A DNA stretch of 64,000 nucleotides, taken from Paracyclopina nana. Lineage: Eukaryota; Arthropoda; Copepoda; Cyclopoida; Cyclopettidae. The stretch spans positions 1,550,001-1,614,000 of the forward strand of contig JAGUCH010000001.1 of assembly GCA_019096065.1 (NCBI GenBank), read 5' to 3'. The translations under genes and the position numbers were made by a program. Numbering within the stretch: position 1 is the first letter of the stretch; every line of letters begins with the position of its first letter. A model generated the notes under the pieces. It searched no databases. It was not told the DNA's origin and was given only the letters and a program-made list of their open reading frames with translations. This document shows positions 40,301 to 52,300 of this stretch, one piece after another.

Positions 40301-43300
40301 CGAGCGTCATATATTTGCGAGTTGAAAAATCCAGGTCTGCATTGTTGGGCAAATCCTCAACAATAACCTTAAAAAAATGGCATATTTAAATGAACATCTC
40401 AATTATGCATCAAGAATTACCTGATTGTTGTGATGAATGAAGTGCTTTTTAGGCTTGGTTTTCCTCACTTCCTCCTCGTTGTTGTCGGATCCGGAATCCG
40501 CGAGCTCGGTGATTTCAACGCCAGCTTTCGCGTTATGCCCCGCCGTCTTTTGTTGCGTCGGGGGCGGCGGAGGCCGAAATCGGGGCAACGGAGGCGACCC
40601 GTAAAACCGGTTGACATCAGCTATGGACATTGAGTGACTCCGAACAGGAACGTTCCTCCGAGGAATGAATGGCGGTCCAGGTCGGCCTCGATTTGAGGGC
40701 GGGGCCGTTGGAACTGGAGGCGGAGCCGGAGGCACCGAGAGAAAGACAGGAGGAGCAATTTTCGGAGGGGGAATATTGTCATCGTGCACTCCAGGTTTGG
40801 ATGTCGTGAACGTTTCTCCGGATTGGTAAAAGGCGTTGCTATGGTTGCTCCGCATTTGAGGCCCTTGAGTTCCACTCGGATCTGTAATCAAAGTTTTTGT
40901 ATTTTTAATTGACCAGCAAAAAACGTCTTCGTTGAACGCCTCATTCTTGCTGGGCAACAAGAAAAGTAATTGATATTTTCTTGTTTGCATGGTGAGGAGT
41001 ATCAACCCACATAGTAGTCTTATGCATAGAAGAAGTAAAAGATTTGGTGATGGGAAAAATTGATAAAATAAATGAGGTTTCAGCCACCACCAGCTGCTGA
41101 AGCTTCAATTGCTTCTGGAATAAGGGGATTTTTTTCCAGCTCGAGAATTCCCTAGCAATCATTATTTCATGTGCACTGGTCAAGGGGAAAGTAGAAATAA
41201 TGCAATTTCCCCACGAGCTACACTTTTTTGGATGAATGAACTAGCCATTTTTAGCATGGACATAAATATCCCGTAGAGTTTTCAACAAATGGCATTCTAT
41301 TCAGGACATTAGCAGAGCCAGTTTAAATTAAACTGATGCCAAAAGAGATTATTGTGTGGGCCAAAGTAATTAGCCCGGAGATGATCACCGAGACCATAAT
41401 AATAGTATGTTCGCTACTTACTTGATATGGTCCAAGATCGTTTGATTTGCTTCTTGGATTCCACATGTGCAGTGGGTGGTCCATGCTGCTGTTGCCCAGC
41501 TATAAAGAGCCTCTGCCCATTATTGACAGATTTGTTTCTTTTCACACCGTTTCCACTCCGGTTCAAATAGTCGTGAATCCACTCCCCAGTTGCCATTTGA
41601 ATCTCCCTGGAAAAAAGGATTCTCTTCATAAATAGCAATAAAAGATTGGCAATTCTGCCATGTAACATTCATTCACGCCCATACTTGGTGGGTGGGTCAA
41701 AACTTGAAGAAGACTTTTAAGCTTTTTTGGCACCGCTACAAAGTCTTGTTTTTTAATTAACTCACGAGAACCAAGCTCAAAGTAGGCATAATGTGAGCTA
41801 ATATTTCAGTTAAATGGCCAAGTCCACGCCTCTTTCTTCATGACTCAATCTCGTAGTTAATATTCAGATTTCAGGTGCTCAAGGGGAAATCCAAAGTCAA
41901 CAACTCATTTTGAAGCCCAGATTACTCAGCATTAAACTCTTGACACCTGCTGGATGCATTCTATCATCACCACAAATGTTCATTAGCTGACAAAGGATTT
42001 TCAGGATCAAAAGACTTAGTTCAGGCGATTTTTCAACATTACCAGAATTGGCTTTTTCGCTATTTTGCATATTTTGGGCTTTTTTGACGGCCGAAGGGCG
42101 AAAATAGCTCATAATTGTTGCATAAACAAATCGCGGCTCCATCTTGCGGACTACTGCCGCATTTGTTTTGATATATAGCATGTGTGGTCCAATAGTAATT
42201 TACTTTGGCGACATTTTGGCCACACTCATTTTTATCTTGTCAGTTAGGATATGAAATATAGGCCCTTAAGCTGAAAAAGTTGAGCTTTTTCAAAAGTAGC
42301 ACCTTGACTTAATTGGAGTGACCAAGAATGGCCAAAGCTCATATTAATCATCTCAGATTACATCTAGATAACGCGAGCAGCAAAACGGTGTTATTCAAAG
42401 AGCTTAATTAGCATTCAAGCTTCTGTAATTAAACGTAGGGTTGATTGCATTGAGCTGAGGGGCGCGCATATCACATGGTGCTCTTCAACTATATAAATCC
42501 ATATAAGGACATGACACGGCACGCGCAAAAAGGCCCAACTCCTGTAGCATTTTCACACCCACATGCGATGTTGAGTGTATCAATGTCTTCGGCACATATG
42601 TTACATTTAAACAATGGTCAACGCATATAAGCTACATAAGAGCCCACGCGCGCTTACGCTACATGCAACTCAGGCTTAAAAACGCTTAAAAAAACCAATT
42701 GCACCCAAAAGTGGAAGTCATGTAGACTTTCGTGTGAGTAGAATTTTCATTCTGAAAAAATGATTAATATTGACATTTCGCTTATAGACAGAGCCCAAAT
42801 ATAGAAGTAGGCTCAGAGTATTTTCATTGTGTTGAGTAAATTGAAAATCTGCATGATGGTTCGTTCCCAAATTCGACCAGTGTGCTGCACACATTTTGAT
42901 CATCGAGGAGAGGCAAAGGCCTCATTAAAATTGTGGAGAGTTGCACAAGAGATATCTGAAATCAGCCATCAGCTTAATAATGCATGGTTTACGTAATGGT
43001 AAGTGAATATGAAAAATGGCCGTCGCCTGGTGATTTTGATCAGCGGATTTTCCTCTCTCTGGAGGAAGAAATTCCACAGTATTTCTATGCACTGCTGGAA
43101 GTAATGGAGCGTGAAAAATTAGCAGCAAAAAGTGTTCATGCCAATTTGAGTTTTGTTCCACAGCAGAGAAAAACAACAATAGAAGTTATAACTGGTACAG
43201 TATACTGTATAACCAGCAACGCCAATACGTAGGTGTATCTTACGGGACGATCCATATTTTTTCTTCTTCAATATTTGAGAAAAAGGGACAGAGCAGCCAA

Positions 43301-46300
43301 ATTTGGCTGAAATCACAGCTACTTTGTAGCTATATTAAACATATAGGTAGAAAAAAATCGTTTCACACTTGACATCTCAGAATTCAGCAATGCATAGCAA
43401 ATGTTTGGTGACATATATTTCTAATATGCTACTACTCCATGAATGCCTGGTCTGCTCCCAAAATGGAAATGAAACCCTGCCAAATATGGAGTTTTCTCTC
43501 CACCTGAGGGGGGCAGTTTAGAGCTTTTTTATTTTGGTTTTTGCTACTCAAAGGCAAGCAGAAAATTGCAACCTTTTGTGGGTGAATCTATGTAGTATTA
43601 TTTGGCCTGTTGATGCTCCAAACAAGGCCATTTCGAATCCCTTGTAATTTTCAACGACAAGTCTAAAAATGGGTCGAGATGGCATACAGATGAAAGCTGT
43701 ATCATTAGTAATTTGCGTCGAGATGGTTTCACAGATAAAACCGAGATGCATCAACTAGACCAGCATAATTTTGCTGCTACCTTGAATTTTCGTAAATTAA
43801 CATATTTTGGAACTCCTCACAATTTCAAGTTGGAAGAGCTGCCATATTTTTTTAAAGGCCTGGGATGCATTGTCAAAAATGAGATAAGGTTCCAGCCTAC
43901 TTTTAAAGCTCGGCTGACTTGTTTTGACACTCATTTTCAGTACGAATGCGTAGGCAGGCCTCCAAAAGTACTGATTTGTAATTATCAAAAATCAAAGTGC
44001 GCGGAATTGAAAAGTTGCAATTTTCGCATTAGCCTTGAAATCAAGAAGTAATAATAACATTACATGCCAAGTGTGAGAATTGGATGAAACCCAAATGAGC
44101 ACAATTTTTGCTTTTCAGCCTCCATTAATTCACGTCAAAAATGGGAGGTTCCCTTATAAGCCCTAATCAAAGGGTTTCAGCGCCAAAAGTGGTACTTTTT
44201 ACAATGAAAAGCCAATCTTGCTCACAAATTGCTTTCAATTAAAAGGCCAAATGGACCATAAAAATATTATAGTGCAAAGAATAAGCGTAATTATTTTCCC
44301 ATCCGAAGAGCAAAGCCAAAATACCATCAGTTCAAAACCGCGGAAACCCCAGATAACAAAACGAGAAACTTCTTTTAGGCCAAGCAGGGAAAGTTTGCGT
44401 AGCCTTTAAAATAGTATCAATTAACTAATTTACCCTGGTTCCACGAGAAATCTCCCTTCATCGACTGAGGTGGTTTTCTTGGAAAAAAGCAAACCAGTCG
44501 TGGTTGTTTTGGACTTGTATGTCACAGCCAAAGGCCGACTGCTTCCAATGGAAGAAGCTGAAGATCTCGACCGAATGGAGGAAGGAATGGACGATTTTCG
44601 CCTGTTCCTCTGTAGTGGCAAAGGCTGCATAGGCCTTTTTTCAACAACGAGGTCCATTGCATTATTCCCATCCGAGCTGTGACTGCTCATTTTTGGGTTT
44701 GTTTTGATGCACTCAATCACTTGGAACTAAGACAGATCCATTTGTCACAACAGCACCAAAGCCTAATGCAAAATACGTGACTGGCTCTTAGACAGCCTAA
44801 AAACGCTAATTGCATATATAGTATTGTATCAAAAAAATTGGGGCCATCAATAAATCACACAATATGTCACCCAGTAAGGAAGTGAATTTTAGAGGGGCCA
44901 GATTAGCACTTTTTAATCTCTTGAGTGGTTTTACAAATTATCTCGAGACTTCATTGCAAATACCCACTCAACTCAGCTGTTTAATTTTATGGTTGTACTC
45001 TTTTGCATGAGTCACCAAAAAAAGCTAATTGCTCGGTCTGTGTGTGTGGTTTCAATTAAAAAAAGGAAGCACCAACATAAAATCAAGACACACTTGGCTG
45101 GCTGAAATGGGTGAGAAGATAATTTCCTGTCGTCCAGATTTTACACTTTTATGGCCAAAAATCCAGCAGCAGCTGCTGATGTTGATGGTTCAGCCAATTG
45201 TAACAACTAATCATTGATGGTGTTGTGACAAAATGTTTCTAATTTTCACCTGAGCGAGGAAACACTTCACTTCACCAAGTAGTTGATTTCATAGCACAAT
45301 CAACCACTTGAATGGATGTGTGGCACAAAACTGAGCTGCTCTCCCATATGACTGATCATCGCGCGGCTGCTGCAGCAGCGCTCCACAGTTGCAACCAAGA
45401 CGCACGCTGTGCACAGTGGGAAAACTCGAAAAAACCCGAAAAGCACCGCACACAACCACAAACGTCATTCAGTGCATTTAATGGAGCCTGGTCAACAATC
45501 CATCATTCCCAATATTTTTTCTATACTTTTGGTAGGGAATTTGGCGGAAAAATGTCAAAATGTTGCCTAGCTTTTTCCCATGCTTTTTCCCCCTGAATTC
45601 TTAATAGGCTTTTAAAACATTCTTGGACAACAACATCTGCGACGAGTGGAGTGAAACTTTTATTGGCCATAATTTGCCCATTGTGCAGTTTCTTCCACAG
45701 GGAGAGAGGAAAGTGGCAATAAAACCTGGGGCTGGTTCAACAAAAGCCACATGTATATGCATACTGTTGACTTTTGACCCGCTGCCAATTAGCGGAAAAA
45801 CCTTTCTTTGTTATTGTGATAAATATCATAGAGCGCCGATCAGGATTTCTACTTTAAAATTAACACAGTTATGACACACAATTGTTGTGAAATCCAAGAG
45901 TGATTGTCAATCATCACAAATTGAGATATTATTACATATAAATACTGGAGCTAGGAAATGGACGCTTCAGAATCTTGCGACATGTGCGTATTCAGTCAAT
46001 CAGAGTTCAAATACGGATTGAGGACATCAATTTTCAAAGACGACACATAAACAGGTTGTGTGCTATTCACAAAGCTCTACAAGTGTAGAGGGAGCTTTAT
46101 GGACGTGTTGCCCACTTGAAGTTTCTTATCTATGGGTCAGTGAGGCCCCCCGACAACACTTGACAGTCCAAACGAATACCAATGTAAAATTCTGCAGCCA
46201 GCCTTCAAATGCAATTTGTCTCTTGGCAGCATGAAAAAAGAAGCCAACTTGACCGGTTTTTGCAAGGAAACGTTATTTAGAGCTTTGCTCTACAAAACGC

Positions 46301-49300
46301 CCACCTTTATTGCTTATTATAGTACACTATCTCCAGCTCTGCTTTGTTACATAACGACCGAGCAGCACAGTTGATATTTAGTCGTTATTTTTTGCTGCAT
46401 CGAACAATTGCAGCCAATTGTGACATCTCCTAATCACCATTAATTCAAAAATGTCATTCCAAATCGTAGAAAGTTTTTGGCCATCATCATGGCTTTGCTG
46501 AAAATCTTGACATGATCGATAGCCATTGTGGTCAAGCAGAGAGTAACAGTCATAAAATCACGTTCCCTCGTTTTAGGTTGAAAAAACGTTAAAAAACAAT
46601 GACATCATCCTCTTTATTGGCAACATAGATCTAATAGTGGACCCGATTTGTACAGGAATTTCAGCTACAAGAATGCCTAAGATCACAATCACGGACTTCG
46701 ATGAAGAGATAAAAAATCTTGATCCTCTAAATGACTTCCTAGGTCCTTCCCCTGAAAGATTAGCTAAAAAAGTCATTTTATGGAATACGCATATCCTTGA
46801 GTAAAAATTCAATAATCAAAGTGTAATTAAAATAAAAACCCATTTAATGAGGTTGCGTGAGCTGCATAAATTGTTCCGACCAAAATCTCTTAACTAATCC
46901 GGATTTAACTACAATTCAAACTAAGAGAAAATTACAAGAGGTGGGGTAAAAACAGGTGAATATGCTTTTCAAAGTTCTTGATAAAAAGCCACTTCCGTTA
47001 GGCATTTCTTCAATTAACAATGAAACACCGACAAGATAGTGTTGTGTCACATAATCCTGCGTTTCAACTACTTTTGCAGCACAGTGATGGCGGCGAAAAG
47101 AGAAAAAAGAGAATCTTCATTTTATTTGGCCTTCTTTTCATAGCCTTAATATTTTTGGTCCTAACAGTTGTTCTGCTTATTGTGAAATTAAGTCGAAACA
47201 ATACTGCTTTTCTGACAGAAGACGAAAAACTATCAAAAATAACTTTTTTGAATGATTCCAATTCAATCTCAAGCTTTAATGGAAATGGGGATTTTTTATT
47301 GCTGCTCGGTGGTCGCACCCTAATTGATCACAGGTACACGAGCAGCGTTGAAATTATTGGCACAACAGAATGTGCAAATTTACCCAGGTGAGCAAGAAAG
47401 CCAATTTCAAAAAGCAAAGTACGAGGCATTGATTTTAGGACTCCACTTGGACTGCCCAGTGAGTATGTAAAGGAACACGACTTTAAAGAGCAAAGCATTT
47501 CCACCATTACTGAGAGCGGAAAAGGGCAAATGGTGACTTGCCTTCAATTTGTATCCACAATCGACTGCAAAAGCTACGATGGCCAAGACTGGCAACCCAA
47601 TGCTAATAGCAGGAATGAAAGTAAAATCTTTCTAAAATATCCCTCTATAGTATATGTATTTTACATGCAATTTCAGTCAATGGAAGTTTGGTCCAGGACT
47701 TCAATGGAATTGGAATTCGAGACAGCCTCATTTTATTTCTCCGGAATGAAAATGCTATTCAGGTCAAGGCTTACAATGTGACAACCAGCGAGTTCGTATC
47801 CATATCAGAGCCACCCTTTTCATTGACCTCAGTTCTTGGATCCTGCTACGTTGTCATTGAAACCCTAATTTACAAAATTGGAGGCTTACAAAAGGATTCG
47901 AGAGAAGTAGTGAGCACAGTGGAACTTTTTGAATTTCAAAGCCAAAATGCCACATTTAATGCCATAAAGGTAATTTCATATGCTCGTGTTATGCTTAAAA
48001 TTGCAACTGTATCAATAGGTTCCTAAAATGATTTACGGCAGAAAAATGGCTGGTTGTGCCAAAATCATGCATGGAAATAGCACGGCAATCATCGTTGCAG
48101 GTGGCCAAAACAGCAGAGGACATGGCAAAAAGATGAGAAGTGTGGAAATGCTCAAGCTGAACCAGGCTGGTTTTCCGGATGCACATGAATGGGTCCAACT
48201 TCCGGACTTGAATTATGCGAGGAGTCATTTTCCGTCAGTGGGATTTATTGGATCTTCACTAATCGTCGCCGGAGGACGAACTGACAGCACAAATGCGGAG
48301 AAGAGCATTGAAAAATACGAAAATGCACGATGGATCATTGACACGAATTTACGCCTGAATCAACCAAAATATGGCCATTCCACTGTGCAAGTCTCAAAAG
48401 ATTGGTGTTTACCACCGCCCAAAAAATGACAAAATAAAAAATGTACGACGAGGTTGCGTGACTATTTTCCGGATTCAAGTTGCGATCTGCTCTTACCTGC
48501 TTTTGTAGCAAATGGTGCAAAGCCAATCCGAGGCTCCGTTGCGCCCGATGCCATATTCCCTGCAATTTTTGCACACTTTGACATTGCATGACCGACAAAA
48601 GGCTCCTCTGTTCATGATCCGGCCCAATTCGGATCGACACCGGCCACAGCTCCGGCTGGGATCGACAGTCCAGAAATTGCCCACCATGCTCGATGGCAAA
48701 TTAACCGCACTGCTTTGATGGTGGTGCAAATTATTGAGGTGTCCATTGCCGGACAAAAGGCCGCGTTTTCGAAGCATGGCCAATTCGGCTTTGAGCCGGC
48801 TGCAAAAGAAGAAAAATCCATCAGCATCACTTATTACATAATGGAATGCATGTCTGTCATAATTATCAAGCTAGCTGTCGGATATGGGAAAAAATCAAAG
48901 ATGAGCATCCATCAAAATCACGAAAAACTCACTCAAAAATACAAAATTGTTCGTGTGCGGCGTTAATTTTGGCCTGAAAATTGTCCTCTCATCAATGATA
49001 AATTAAGTCCACTTGAAATTAAGCAAGTATCTGCAAAAACATTCAGTAGCAAAAAACTGTATCCCAGCTAGCATATTTAAAAAAAAATTAGCACACCTCA
49101 AATTAAGCATTGTCACTAATTTAAGCCCGAGTACGGTAGATTTTCTGTTACTTATTGCTTAATTAATGATGATAGCTTAAACTTGGACTGAGAGGAAAAA
49201 GTGGTCTTAATTAAGTTTGAACAAGAGTAGCAATTACTCTCCATGGCATGAGAATCTGGATGACTATCTTGAGTTGGAACCATCAATTTCCAAGTTTCCA

Positions 49301-52300
49301 GGAAAAAACGACGGCGATAAGTAAACATTTTCACCCTGGTTTTGGAAGTGGCGCGAGGGGCAATTTTGTCGTTACACACTCCAAATTCATGCCAATTATT
49401 GTGGGAAATAAAGGCAATGATGATGAAGTCACTCTCGGATCTTACATGAAAAAAACCTGGATTATTTTGCACAAAGGAAAGCAGGATTCTTGTCATGACA
49501 CCATGGGAAAAAATTTCCATAAAATTGGTCAATAGGAAGAAAAAAGCAGGCCTGAAGCTACATATCTCAATTTTGCGAATAACTAGCCATTTATATAAAT
49601 TCAAATCAAGTGTGCATTATTATTATAATAATAATGGCTCTATTATCGTTTTGTCCATTTGAAATAATGAACAAAATTTACCAGTAGCCTCATTATGGTC
49701 AAGGTTGGCAAGGAAATTTCAGTGTTAAGTGAAAAACGTTGCATGTCTGTAATTGAAATGGCATTTGAAATTGCTCAATTATTGGGCAAAAAACACAATG
49801 AAATTGCATATTTTTCAAAAGACCATCATGATACTAAAAACCACTTGGTCAACTTGATTAAGCCATACTGCCAAAAAAGGGAAGTGAGACAAATTTGCAA
49901 ATTGACCTGGCCTTAATTAGTTCAAAAATGCCAATTATAAAGTTAAGTAGAAAAAGAGACTCACAAAGCACAAAAGAAGTATCATTTGAGCCTGCTGTGC
50001 AAAAAGTACGAGCTAAATATCCATGGCTAATTCAGCTAAAATTGGCATGCTGCAGGAATAATAAAAGATCTCAACGCTCAAGTCTGGCCTGCAATTTTGG
50101 CAAATCAAGGCTGCAATTGCACAATTCGCAGCCTATGATGAATAATGTTTGCTCACTAACTAAGGCAAGAATAAAGTTCACTGCAGTTGAAAAAAAAAAA
50201 AAAAAAAAACTGGCAATATATCAAGCTTTTACCTCAGCATTGTCACCACTCACACTGAATGAATTTGGCCCTGTTCACCTGCATTATTATCAGCAAAATA
50301 ACGCGCGATATTATGATGAAATTTGCAAATATGTGGTATTTGTAAAATCATTTTTCAGATTTTGACTTCGGAATCGGTCTATTGGTACCAAAAGCCATCC
50401 TGCACCATTATAAAAATTCTCAGTTTCTCAGTATTTCTCACCAACATTTTGCCATAATAACGGTCATAATAAGCAGGTGAACAGGCCCTTTGTTTAATTG
50501 CAGACTTACAAAAAATGTTTTTTATTTGCAGTTAGTTTAGCCCATACACTCAGGTTTCTCTTGATATTTGTCCAACACCACAAAAGAATGGACAATCTGA
50601 ATACTGAAATGGTTTGTTTTAAGGCTCTGTGTAGGCAAGAAAAGGAACCAACAATTCGTTGCAGGCTTCAATTACCAAAAATGACACAGTTGACTGGCTT
50701 CTTTTTTTACCAACCTCTCTCAGTTTCGTGTCTGATTTTTGACAGATGTTTGATTAGCAGCTTTAACTTCCCATTATGAAAAACTACCAGGAAATGCAAT
50801 TGCGAGATTTCACCGTTAGGTGGCGCTGCCGTAATGTTATTGAATTAGTGCAGCACTTGAGATCAATTTAGGATCATTTCCTTTTTGCAAACTTTCACCC
50901 TCCTCCATTGTAGTAGTGCATTAATTATAATTTGTTCAGTCTGCAGTAATTTAAGCCTTAAATCATCAAGTCCAAAGATTAGGAGGTCTCGCAAGGTTAG
51001 GCGTTAATTAGCCTTAATAAATTCGCAGGCAAAATAAATGCAAGGCAGAAGTAGTAAATATGGCGCCCAATTACTTCCTTTAGTACTAAATAAAAGAAGA
51101 GTGGGTTGATGGCTGAATACTTTGTAGACTTAATGGCTTGATCCCATAAAAAGTCAGTAAAGAAACACTTTTAGAGTGCACTAAACTTGCCCAAAATGAC
51201 CTTTGAAATTTCAAATTGGCAACAGTAATTTTTACTGGAATTCTTCAGCAAAGAGGCCAATTTTAGCATCAGTTGGCACTAGCAAGCATATGGGAAAAAA
51301 TTGACCATGCTCTTTTCAAAATTGTAAAATGGCCACCTACGTACAGCAATTAGCTTAAATTGCTCATGCACACTTGCAACACTTGCAATTTTGACGAGCA
51401 ACCCTAAAAAAGTACCCAAAACTTCATTCGCGCACATCTCCTCCTCCGCTCGCTTTTGCTGTGAACTTTCGCTTGAAAAATCCTCGCCTCGTTTTTTCAC
51501 TTTGGTGTCAAGTTCACGAGACACACTCGGAAATGGTGCTAAAGTTTCTAGCTAGCAAAAAATGCCAACTTATTTGCTGTAGACAAACTGAAGAAAGAAG
51601 CCGATAACTCTGTAAAAATAAACCAAACAAAAGTAGTCAGCTGACGTCAGCCTTGCTTAGCTTGAAGTGGTTGACCCTGCACGGCAGTCGCACTGGTCAT
51701 AAATAAAAGAATACTTTTAACAGCTTCAATTTTAATCTTGGGAGCAGAAAAGGAAAGTGTGATGGCATATCCAGCATTTTAAAATGTCTAAAAATAACTT
51801 CAGTCCCATTTTTTGGGGAAATTTGCCATGATTTTCATGAGAGTTGTGAAAATAGGAAAATAAGGGTGAAACTTGTGAAGGAGAAGACGAGATGCCATCC
51901 TCGTGACATGGCAAATAAAGGTCGAACAATATGAGGTGAGAATCGTGAACCAAATTCAGGCGGGGATATTCCAACAAAATTGGCCTTCCCGTTATAAGGA
52001 AAAAAAGGTCAATTAAGGAATTGGCTTCAACAAAGCATTATTTCCAAGCATGAATTACGTGGCTGGCTCTAAATCATAAATCCGCAGATGAAAGGAGCTA
52101 GCCCTCAAGAGATTAATTGTAGATCTGAAGAAAATGTCCTGAATTTTGACCCAATCTACTCTGATGGTATAAAGCAGGTGCCCACACATGGCTATAGTAT
52201 ATTCCACGTCAATTTTAAAGGTGATTCGAAATGGTTAGACAGATGGTGAGACCAAACGCAGTAAATTACGAGCATTTTCACGGCCAAACCGAAGAATTTT

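Noticed and set aside
42984..44051. Plus-strand frames at 42984-43232 and 43713-44051 as nested genes
   Set aside because: No splice sites, no poly(A) logic, no family signature; composition resembles the surrounding intron.
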